A DNA stretch of 64,000 nucleotides from Aotearoamyces nothofagi (Eukaryota > Ascomycota > Leotiomycetes > Leotiales > Tympanidaceae), in NCBI GenBank assembly GCA_015345905.1, contig JADDTR010000018.1, forward strand, positions 496,361-560,360, in the 5' to 3' direction. The notes below the pieces were generated by a model. It was not told the origin of the DNA. It saw only the letters and a list, made by a program, of their open reading frames with translations, and did no database searches. Positions 11,734 through 20,536 of this stretch are shown here, one piece after another (position 1 is the stretch's first letter; every line of letters begins with the position of its first letter). The translations under genes and the position numbers were made by a program.

Positions 11734-13467
11734 TCACTTATAGTGCTTGCGAACGGTTGCTTCCTGAATGCCCATGGTCGGAAAATTCTTCCGCTCGTCC
11801 TCTTTTTGGAATGTAAGCTTTTGATATGCTCTTCCCTTCCGACGCTTGGCTGCTATGAAGTCGGGGAGAGCAAGCTCATCTGCAGAGCTTACTACTTCTT
11901 CGACATCTCGTACATCTGTGGTATCTGCAAGGTCCTTGGAACAAGGGTTTAAAGTTGACAGGTCTCCGTTAGCATACTCTTTTAAAAGAGTACTTGTAGA
12001 GTCTCCATCAAGCCGCGACCTCTGGGAATCATAGTCATCTATAGCAGCCTTAGACAATGATTCAACCCCGGCCTTGCCCGCTGTGCTATCTAAGGCAGGG
12101 TGCGCTTTGAGGGATAAGGGGTCACAGCTTATGCTCCTAGCCTTTTCATTTGCAGTGGAGATAAACATGTCGCGTTGTTCCTTCGCCCAATCTCTGGCAT
12201 TTCGAAAAGCTGTAGCACCCTGCCGAAAGGCCTCAGAGGTACCAGTCATGTCCCAGCCGCTGAGATATGTCATATGATACTCCGGCGGCTGATTGGGATC
12301 AACTGGTTTAGAAGGATGAGATGTATACATCTTGAGATTACCGTTCTGATATGTTGATGTTATCACATAGGCGTTATCGAAAGTTAATACACCTGTACCA
12401 TAGGATTGTAGTTGCTGCATGGCTCGAGCACCCACAGCGCCGTTGTAGCAAGCCTGCCGTTTTGCCACTGCACCAGAGCCATCTGGCCCTTTTGCCTCTA
12501 GATAGAAATTTGGCACCATTGGCTTGTCTTCCATAGTCGATGGGATTATATAGCTACCAAGCATGTTGCGGACACGGCGGTCAAGTTCTTCAGCTCGAGA
12601 GCCATAGTATAGGTCTGGTGTAGCGGCGACTATAGTGTTGTCTGTAAGTGGTTCGAGATTGCTGAATTTTGTATTCCTGGCCCAAAAGTAATTATTTTGA
12701 TCTGCACTTGAGATTATAGGAATAATGTCAATAGCTATATCGTCCTCATCCTTCGCTCGGGAATCGGTTGTCCGAAAGTCTTTAAATGCAGACTCGGAGA
12801 ACTTCGACGGCGAAAGTGAAGGTCTCGGATTTGCTAGAGTATTGGTTATCTCATCCATGTTTTCAGGTGTCTGTGCTCTGTTTTCCAAGAATACACCATG
12901 ATCGATGAGATTCTGTTCGAAATTACGGTTATAAGGCGTAGTCCTCCGGCTACTAGTTGTTGTCCTCCGTCGCTTAGAGCTGGACTGGCTTGAGCTAAAG
13001 TCACGTTTAGACTCCTGGTACTGATTAAATACAGCGATTAGCGATAGACCTATTCTGCATTGAAGAATAATACGCACTCCTCTCATGTCTGTCAAGTCTG
13101 GGCCACCTCGTCTAGCGAAGGCCTTGATTTCTAGTTCAGAAGCCTTCGACCAACAAGTAGTTAAATAACGTTGGATACTTTGTTTTGGGTTACAAACGGC
13201 GGCTCGTGTACGTGGACGTGGTGTCCTGATTTTAGAAGCAGACTGAGCGTTTCTCCGATCCAGCTCCTCCAGAGCCTCATGCGTCAAGAAGATTCGGGAT
13301 AGCCCGTCCCAGAATGCTGGCGGTGGACGATGTACAGCGCGATGGATGTCTTCTGTTGACTTAATTCTTTTTGCTGGCTGCGATGAATATGAATTGCTAG
13401 GTGACAGATTTACCTCCCTGTAAAGTCTCTTTCGACGCGGTGGTATGCTTTCACCACTGCTAGACAT
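11734..13467 (-). CDS. DUF7924-type protein, possible PD-(D/E)XK fold
   Basis: The frame is open from 13467 to 11734 without interruption (577 residues), but it contains a likely 57-base in-frame intron at 13021-13077 (GTGCGT, GCTAATC branch, AATCAG) whose removal gives DMRG-YQESKRDFSSSQ and 558 residues. The conserved core is TPDLYYGSRAEELDRRV, then STMEDKPMVPNFYLEAKGPD, then an MQQLQSYG helix and a C-terminal FRNARDWAKEQRD helix, which I recall from a large multi-copy family in Helotiales and other Pezizomycotina. Asp266, Glu305 and Lys307 (spliced numbering) have the D...ExK spacing of PD-(D/E)XK nucleases; this is my inference. N-terminus basic and probably nuclear. The first ATG in frame is at 13467. 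No known role. Confidence 0.7.
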   Translation of the reverse strand: MSSSGESIPPRRKRLYREVNLSPSNSYSSQPAKRIKSTEDIHRAVHRPPPAFWDGLSRIFLTHEALEELDRRNAQSASKIRTPRPRTRAAVCNPKQSIQRYLTTCWSKASELEIKAFARRGGPDLTDMRGVRIILQCRIGLSLIAVFNQYQESKRDFSSSQSSSKRRRTTTSSRRTTPYNRNFEQNLIDHGVFLENRAQTPENMDEITNTLANPRPSLSPSKFSESAFKDFRTTDSRAKDEDDIAIDIIPIISSADQNNYFWARNTKFSNLEPLTDNTIVAATPDLYYGSRAEELDRRVRNMLGSYIIPSTMEDKPMVPNFYLEAKGPDGSGAVAKRQACYNGAVGARAMQQLQSYGTGVLTFDNAYVITSTYQNGNLKMYTSHPSKPVDPNQPPEYHMTYLSGWDMTGTSEAFRQGATAFRNARDWAKEQRDMFISTANEKARSISCDPLSLKAHPALDSTAGKAGVESLSKAAIDDYDSQRSRLDGDSTSTLLKEYANGDLSTLNPCSKDLADTTDVRDVEEVVSSADELALPDFIAAKRRKGRAYQKLTFQKEDERKNFPTMGIQEATVRKHYK

Positions 13468-14305
13468 TGAGATGATCAAGAGGTAAATGGAACAGGGAAG
13501 AGATCATGCGATTTAGGCAAAGAGAAGATGCCGAAGTGTTTGAAGGGAGTTCGAGGGTGTAAATATGATTGGGTAGCCGTATCCCGTACCCCGTCTGAAT
13601 TTGTCGCCGTACAGCTTGAAGAGAGCTTCATCATTATGCCAAGAAAGTTCCTAGTGAATGGTTAGCGTGCGGAGCGTGCATCGATCCAGCTGCCCACAGA
13701 GATTTACCTAGCTTGGGAAAAATTGCGCGGCTCCAATTCTGTAGAGACTCAGGTAGGCATAGAATTCCCAGTGGATAATGCAGTTGTATGTCCTAAGCAT
13801 GCTTTCTACCTAAGAACGCTCAGACCCGATGTTGATGCCTCGGCGCCTAAGACCCTACAGCTCCACGCGCCCGCCTACTTTAGCTTAAACACCTCCAACC
13901 TTCGGTACATCGGGCTAACGAATAATGCGGAGTATCGTTACGCCGTCGGACCCTTTGATATAGGAATGCCCGGACGAAACAACCCGTTGAAGAATTGAAT
14001 GTATAAGATATTTTTGTAATCTGGCCAATTGACCGCCGGCGATCCGAAATGTAGTTCATAAGGTTATTCAAGGAGAAGGATTGTAAAGTCACAACAAGTA
14101 GAGCAGCACTTGAATTATTCATAAGACACCTTGAGATTCTACATCTAAGATGATGCCCTGGGCAGAGGGCCGGGTGCCCAGATGCAGCGCTCGCGCCCAT
14201 CCTTCCCCCTTGATCCTCTAGATCCACGGATGCATCCGTTATTGAAAATCCGACTCCAAAAATATTAGCATATTTCCGACTAGCTCTATCCAGACAACTC
14301 GTCGA
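13468..14305. other. Intergenic, DUF7924 gene to NtaA-type gene
   Basis: 838 bases: the promoter of the DUF7924 gene and the 3' end of the NtaA-type gene. A 91-codon frame at 13723-13998 starts on a non-ATG codon and resembles nothing I know. Nothing else seen. Confidence 0.5.
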
Positions 14306-16035
14306 CTATTCCGCTCTCCATCTATAGTTGGCACCCGGATGGCCCTCGCGCAGATTCGGCCCCTGCCCATCACCCAGGAAGTTCTCCCGCATCGTGCCTC
14401 CTACCTTATCATAATCGGACCAGAAAACGCCGCGTTTGCGGAGTTCGGGCCATAGATATTTGATCAAGTCTTCGAATTGTCCTGGCGAGACGGCGTACGA
14501 CAGGTTGAAGCCGTCGACGCCTGCGATGTCGACCCAGCTCTGTAGGATGTCTGCTACGGTTTCGGGAGACCCGATGGCCTTTGGGTGGGCCCCACCGATG
14601 GCGAGTTCTTGGAGGACTCTTTTCTTTGTCCATTTTACTCCGTCGGTGCCAGGGATTGTGCTGGACCACGTCGTTACCATGGACTGGATCGCGGTGCTAC
14701 CTGTGAACTTGAAATCCTCATCATCGCTGAACTTAGACAGATCGTGGCCGGTCCATCCTCCAAATAAGGTTGCCGCACCCTCTACGTCTGCGTACTTGAG
14801 ATATTCTTGATACTTTGCCAATGCCTTCTCATCCGTCTCATCGACGATGACTAGCATACCTGCGAGCAACTTTAAGCTATTTGGATCTCTACCCTGCTCT
14901 TTTGTTTGTGTGCTTGATTCTATCAGTTTGAAGTCTACGTGCTGAAATGAGTGAAATCGACATACCGAATCTCATCGACAAGGTCTCGGACTTTGATAGG
15001 TTCCATGCCGGGAAGAAACATTGCCTCTGAATGTCTGGTTGCAAAATCCTTTCCTGCGCTAGGATAAAAGTCAGTAAACGCATTCTAATAGATGTGAAAA
15101 ATATCCAAAAGAAATCTTACGTAGATGCACCGGCTTGGAGAATAAATGGCGTACGTTGAGGCGAAGGGTGAAGCTGGTGAGTAGCAACACACTTGAAATA
15201 TTTTCTACAGAAACTAGTTAGCCACATCAAGTTATCAATCCCACAATCAGTCAAACCTACCCATGATGTTCAATCGCTCTAACCTTGTCCGAAGCACTAT
15301 AGCGTCCACTTTCCTTATCCATAAGATACGCATCATCTCTCCAGCTTCCTTCCAGCAACTTATAAACCAGGCGCAAATATTCCTCGGCTCTCTCATATCG
15401 CTCATCATGAGGGACCTGCTTGTCAAGCCCGAAAGCCTTTGCAGCGCTGTCTAGATATGACGTTACCACGTTCCATCCTATACGTCCTTTGGTAAGATGA
15501 TCTAGGGTAGATAATCTCCGTGCAATCGAGTAGGGATTTTCGTACGTCGTCGACGCCGTGACTGCAAACGATAACGACTTTGTCGCTGCTGCCATTGCTG
15601 ATACTAGTAGGCTGGACTCTGGTTAGACAGGGCAGTGTCTTGACCGCATAGAACTGAACACTCACAAGGGATCGCCCAGAGGAAACTGAGCACCAGACTC
15701 CAGCGCAGGCACACTGTTGGTCGGCCCCTTGTACACATCATAGATGCCCAGATGGTCAGCCAGGAAGAGGCCGTGAAACTTGCCAGCCTCGAGAGTCTTG
15801 GCCAGCCCAACCCAGTATTCCAGGTCGGAATAGTCGCCAGCCTTGTCGTCGGGGTGTCGCCATTGCCCTGCCACGGTCAGTGTTCCACGTTCCACACACA
15901 GAAGAAGGCCCCCTCAAAAGAGCTCCAGGCCAGCAGCCAGGCAAGCCGCAGTCACTCACCTGGCGACAGATGCCCCGGCGTGAACATGGCAAAGGCATTC
16001 ATGATCCATTGCTTCTTGGGCGGCTGCTCAGCCAT
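14306..16035 (-). CDS. NtaA/SnaA/DszA-type FMNH2-dependent monooxygenase
   Basis: Six exons on the minus strand: 16035-15960, 15867-15666, 15611-15261, 15204-15121, 15058-14966, 14888-14306, giving 462 residues, the usual family length. This luciferase-fold family uses reduced FMN and O2 on nitrilotriacetate, sulfones, nitrogenous or alkane-like substrates. Visible signatures are FHGLFLADHLGIYDVY near residue 70, SAMAAATKSLSFAVTASTTYENPY, the LSTLDHLTKGRIGWNVVTS motif, HPSPQRTPFILQAGAS and a C-terminal GFNLSYAVSPGQFEDLI. It needs a partner flavin reductase, which I do not see in the window. One junction is awkward: the exon 5/6 acceptor that fits the usual branch distance (after GATAG near 14935) throws the frame into a stop, so I used the later acceptor at 14889, which drops about eight residues that relatives have. 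Divergent from the Baeyer-Villiger-type gene. Confidence 0.88.
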
Positions 16036-17586
16036 GGCGATGTCGTCTCTGTTAATCTGGCACGCAATAAACTCTAGTCTCTTCTCAGCATAAGTCCTCG
16101 GTCCTCAGTCGTCACGTTTAGATCGAGCGTACGGCATACAGCGTACAACGTACAACACACAATAAAAGTAGAAGTAGAAGTAGAAACAGAAGCAGGTCAC
16201 AGCAAAGTTTACTAAGAAGACAGAAATTTCGTCCCCGAGCTCATTCATCGACCATCTAGTGGAACTACTGCACCCTCCACGTCTCTCTCTCGCCCTCGCT
16301 CGACTGGCCTCACTTTTCTCTGCACTGAGCGACAGCTTTGTCTAGAGGACCCGCTGGGTCTTTTAGGGTCTGACGAGACGGGCAGGATGCTGCCCTGGAT
16401 CTCGGGCAGCCACGGCCGAGCGTGTTGGCCGCCCGCGCAGCAAACCCCGAGTGCACCAATCAGCGGCGCCGTCGGGGCGCGGCCGCCGCGGGAGCAGGCG
16501 ACTAGGCGGTTCTGGGGAATAGGACCATAGTGCCCCGCTATGGCATCATCGCCCGATGCCACCTAACGGCAGTGGCAGCGTGGAGGACCGACGACAATGA
16601 GGCGACGAGGGAACGAGCGACAGCGTCACGGCACACTGCAATGGCAAACGGGATGCACGTGGCGCTGCGTCAACTTCGGCTTCGGCGCATGTCGTCTTCC
16701 GCTGGAGTGCGGCGGAGCGGGCGGGAGAGGCGGAGGGGCGCTGTGGCAGCGCGGCCACGGACGAGCCTGAGGCTGCCGGCGGGAAGCATGCCTGTATGCC
16801 TGTATGCCTGCATGGCCGCCCTTATCTTATCTCTGCCCTCCCCCGTGCCGCCTTCTTCAGACTCCAGGCCACCTTCTCGTCGCTAATTGGCCCAGAAGCC
16901 GAGGCCATACCCCAGACGAGCTCTTCTTGTTCCTTTTAGGTCCTACGCCAAGCCCGAGAGTAAGCAGGACTATACAATCATTAGCTCCGCTGTGATTCGC
17001 CAGCCATTCCTGTCGGCCTCTGCACCGTAACAAAAAATACGCTCCGCTGGCCCTCCGGGGGCGGCTGCCGCAGAGGCCGACAGGTGCAATACAGGTGTAG
17101 AGACGGCTATTCGTCTGGGGCTCCTGGTCTGGCTGTAGCTGCTCTTGCTGTGTCTCGTTTCGGGCAAGGGAGGTCACCTGATGAGGGATTTCCTTTGAAG
17201 CGTGCGAGATGGAATTGGTAATGAGTATATTTAGTACTGTATTAGGTAGGTCTATCTGACTTCTAAGGCGGCCCAGGATGCTTGCTGTTCTTAGCCAATG
17301 TGCAAATATCTAATGTGTGCAATCAATGGTATCATCCAGTCCATGCCATGGCGTGCTCCTTAGCGACTTCGCCTCGTGCACGTGCTTTGCCAGCAACATA
17401 TCAGACACGCCGCGATGGTCTGTATTGAAGCACTTCCCGGCCGTGGCAGGAGAGTCGAAAATCCGGATAGATATTCCTCGCAGCTCTGCATGCTACCCGT
17501 ACACACGCCGGAGTCGGACATCAAGGGAAGAGAATATACAGGACATAGAAGACATAGACGACATAGAATATATAGAATATATCAAG
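16036..17586. other. Long divergent promoter region between two monooxygenases
   Basis: 1.55 kb between the NtaA-type and Baeyer-Villiger-type genes. The centre (about 16.25-17.15 kb) is clearly GC-richer than the flanks. Open frames on both strands overlap one another and have biased Arg/Ala/Pro composition, typical of chance frames in GC-rich DNA. No RNA gene recognised. Confidence 0.5.
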
Positions 17587-19437
17587 ATGGCCCCGCATGC
17601 TGAGACGGCGGCGACGGCGACGGAGACCAATGGAGCCTCTAAACATGACGAATCGAGACCTGCGACGGCCCCGCTGAGAACCATCTTCCCCATTCTGGAA
17701 CTCGAGGACCATGCTATTGACGAGACTCCTGAACCCACAGCTGTAGTTGTTGGCGCTGGATTAGCAGGAATCACCGCCGGCATTTTACTACCTCAAAAGG
17801 TCCCCGGACTCAAGCTGGCTATCTACGAGAGGACGTCTGATATTGTAAGCTCACATGCCGTTCCTCTCGGGACAGAACACTAACTTGAACAGGGCGGTGT
17901 TTGGAATACCAACATCTATCCGGGTGTGCGCTGTGACGTGCCAGCGAATGTGTACCAGAGCACATTCGCTCCCAACACCAAATGGTCAAATGCGTATGCA
18001 GTAGGCGCAGAAATCAAGGATTACTGGAAAGGACTTGCCGAGAAATTCGGTGTCACAAAGAACATCCATTTCAACACCCAGGTCCTGCGTGCCGAATGGT
18101 CTGCAGAAAAGGGGAAATGGGTTCTGGACATCCTCAGCAGCGGCGTAAGACGTGTCGAAGAAACAGACTTCTTGATCAGCGCCACGGGGAATTTCAGTGA
18201 CCCTCGTCTTCCCGATTATCCTGGAATCAATGAATACGAAGGCCATCTCCGGCACTCGTCGAATTGGGATCCGGAATTCGAGCCGCAGGACAAGAGAATT
18301 GCTGTTATTGGAAACGGAGCTTCCGGCCTTCAAGTCGTACCTCCGCTCCAGAAAGTTGCCAAGCATCTGTACCATTTCGCTCGAAGCCGGACATGGATCG
18401 CTGGCTCTCTTGCTGGCGAGGTGCTGAATCGCGATTATACGAAAAAGGAAGAGCTGCCGCCGCAGGATCCCGAGGAATATTACAAGTTCCGAAAAGAACT
18501 TGAGAATAAATTCTTCAGCAAGTATGAAGGCACGTTTAAGGATTCCGAGCGGAGTAGATTGGCAAAACAGGATTTTGAAGGTCTCATGGCGAATCGGCTT
18601 GGAGACAGAAAGGATCTTTTGGATGCCATAAAGCCCGACTTCTCGCCCAGCTGCAGAAGATTAACTCCTGGTCCCGGCTACCTTGAAGCTCTCCTCCAAG
18701 ATAATGTCGACTACATCCCCGAACCAATTTCTAAATTCACCAAAACCGGCATTGAGACCATTAGCGGCAAGCAATACGACGTCGACGCTGTAATCTGTAG
18801 CACTGGCGCCGACATCTCTTTCTCCACCGCCTTCCCAATCGTCGCGCACGGTATCGATCTCCAAAGCGCATGGCGTCCCGGCGGCAACCCTGGCTTCCCA
18901 GACACGTACCTAGGCATCGCAGCACCGGGCTTCCCAAACTATTTCTACATCCTCGGCCCCAACTCGACTGCTCAGGGCGGCACCGTGCCACACGCCTGCG
19001 AAACGCAGACTACCTACATCGCCAAAGTCCTCCGCAAGGTCTCCTCCAACGGCATCCGGTCTATCACCCCCAGCCGCTCCGCAACCAACGACTTCCGTGC
19101 CTACTGCGAGTCCTTCTTCCCGAAGACCGTGCTGAGCGAACAGTGCAGCTCCTGGTACAACGGCGGCATCATCGGCGGCAGGATCCACGGTCTCTGGCCC
19201 GGAAGCGCCATCCACATGACCATCGCCCGCCGCGACGTGCGATGGGAGGATTTCGACTACGAGTATCGATCGCGCAGCGGGAATCGCTTCGCTTATTTTG
19301 GAAGTGGTAGGGCGAGGAAGGATGTCCTGGCTGTTGGCGATCCTCAGAGGGCGGCTGGGATTGATTGGACCCCGTATCTTAGGCCGGAGGGGAAGGTGGA
19401 TCTGAGATCGTATCATGAGGATTGGTTTGAAGTTTAG
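17587..19437 (+). CDS. Baeyer-Villiger-type flavin monooxygenase
   Basis: Two exons, 17587-17844 and 17893-19437 (48-base intron, GTAAGC, ACTAACT branch), giving 600 residues. The first Rossmann motif is VVVGAGLAGITAG near residue 55, followed after the intron by GGVWNTNIYPGVRCD. The class signature appears as YEGHLRHSSNWD, matching FxGxxxHxxxW[PD] with Tyr for the first Phe. The second nucleotide-binding motif is IAVIGNGASGLQ. So it should bind FAD and NADPH and insert oxygen next to a ketone or act on a related carbonyl. Spacing between motifs and total length match fungal Baeyer-Villiger enzymes rather than N-hydroxylases. It stands back-to-back with the NtaA-type enzyme, suggesting a shared oxidative pathway; substrate unknown. 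Confidence 0.9.
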
Positions 19438-19840
19438 ATGTTTTGTGTTTCTAGATATATGAGCTATATATATGGAGTTCACTGTTATCGCTCGTTTGGA
19501 GATCGAACTTGACAATTTCTTGTAAATTAATTTAAGTCTTGCTAGATTTTTATACATGCACGTATGATATAACATCGGATTTAAAACCCAAAAGTAGAAT
19601 AATCGTAGCAGAACTTGAAAAAGTAGAAATTAAGAGCTTCTATTGAACGCTATCAAATACTAATGTATTTTTAAGATAATTGTTAATTCTCAGCGTCTTT
19701 ATCTCCTACTGCTTTTATCATACTACCATATACACCCCATCGCAAGCAGCGCACACGCACTGACACCGCTCGCCAATTTTGAGGAAAAACCGTTGCCATA
19801 ATCATAAGGTTAAATAAGCCCATCCTCTCCAACAATAGCA
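19438..19840. other. Intergenic, upstream of tRNA-Trp
   Basis: 403 AT-rich bases: the 3' flank of the monooxygenase and the 5' flank of the tRNA gene. A TAAATAAG element lies about 30 bases before the tRNA. No gene seen. Confidence 0.5.
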
Positions 19841-19966
19841 GGACTAGTGGCGCAACGGTAGCGCGTTGTAAGTACATCTCAAACAACGATCATCTCCAAC
19901 TTATTCTAACACATCATATAGCGACTCCAGATCGAAAGGTTGTCCGTTCAAATCGGGCCTGGTTCA
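19841..19966 (+). tRNA. tRNA-Trp(CCA) with a non-canonical 54-base insert
   Basis: Exon parts 19841-19867 and 19922-19966 give a 72-base tRNA. Acceptor stem GGACTAG pairs fully with CTGGTTC (one G-T), D-stem GCGC/GCGC with loop AACGGTA, anticodon stem TTCGA/TCGAA (five Watson-Crick pairs), loop CTCCAGA with anticodon CCA at 19927-19929, variable loop AGGTT, T-stem GTCCG/CGGGC with loop TTCAAAT, discriminator A. A-box (TGGCGCAACGG) and B-box (GTTCAAATC) are both good. The two halves of the anticodon stem are separated by 19868-19921, between positions 28 and 29; nothing is inserted at the normal eukaryotic site 37/38. The insert boundaries cannot slide without breaking the stem. Decodes UGG. 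Confidence 0.88.
19868..19921 (+). other. Spliceosomal-type intron inside the tRNA-Trp gene
   Basis: 54 bases that must be removed to form the cloverleaf. They begin GTAAGT (perfect donor), contain TTCTAACAC 12-16 bases before the end (perfect fungal branch site) and end CATATAG. Length, AT content and branch-to-acceptor distance match the protein-gene introns of this window (45-60 bases). The expected mechanism for a eukaryotic tRNA intron, a bulge-helix-bulge cut by tRNA endonuclease at 37/38, is not evident here. Confidence 0.75.
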
Positions 19967-19978
19967 ATCCCAATTATC

Positions 19979-19984
19979 TTTTTT
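19979..19984 (+). terminator. RNA polymerase III terminator of tRNA-Trp
   Basis: A run of six T residues 12 bases after the discriminator base, the normal place and length for a Pol III stop. Confidence 0.8.
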
Positions 19985-20536
19985 GCATTTCTTCTCGGGG
20001 AAGTTCGTTTTTGGGAGGGGGGCTTTGGAGGGGTTTTTTTGTTAAGCGGGAATTAGGGTGTGCTTTTTTTAATTCCTGCGGGAAGATTGCTTGTAGGATG
20101 ATTCTTCGCTAAGGGCTCGTCGCTAACAGCCGAAAATAGTACTGGACGATATATACTTTGTAGGTCTATTAATTTATTTAATATGCTGTAATAAGCTGTG
20201 GATTGTAAAGTGATCCTTTTCTATAGTTTATCCAAAGAACTTTTATTCATATCTTGTTATAACCAGTGTTCCGGTGGCCTCTGTATAATGGTTTTACATA
20301 TGTGTGTCTATAGTATAATGCCTCGGCAGCCTTGCGACTATCGCGATAATGAGCTCAGTAGCGAACCGCCAGACCTTCAGAGTGAAACCGCACCACGCAA
20401 TTGATGATGGTTGCTCGCAGACCCACGTAGTTGTATGGTCTCAAGTCACTGATGTGGTCCAATTGACAATACGATATTCAAGTACGCAGCAGAAATCTAG
20501 TGGTTCTCTGAGTACATCACATGACCTACAATTTCG
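19985..20536. other. Intergenic, tRNA to LCCL gene
   Basis: 552 bases forming the promoter of the LCCL gene. Early part G/T-rich, rest AT-rich. No gene or repeat seen. Confidence 0.5.

Noticed and set aside
13723-13998. 91-codon plus-strand frame
   Set aside because: Non-ATG start, no family, lies in the promoter of the DUF7924 gene.
16245-16886. Overlapping frames in the GC-rich gap between the monooxygenases
   Set aside because: Both strands open together with Arg/Ala bias, as expected in GC-rich non-coding DNA.
19683-19886. Minus-strand open frame over the tRNA
   Set aside because: Crosses the tRNA, starts and ends inside non-coding sequence, no homology.
19868-19921. Ordinary tRNA intron at 37/38
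   Set aside because: The anticodon loop CTCCAGA is continuous; the insert is between positions 28 and 29.
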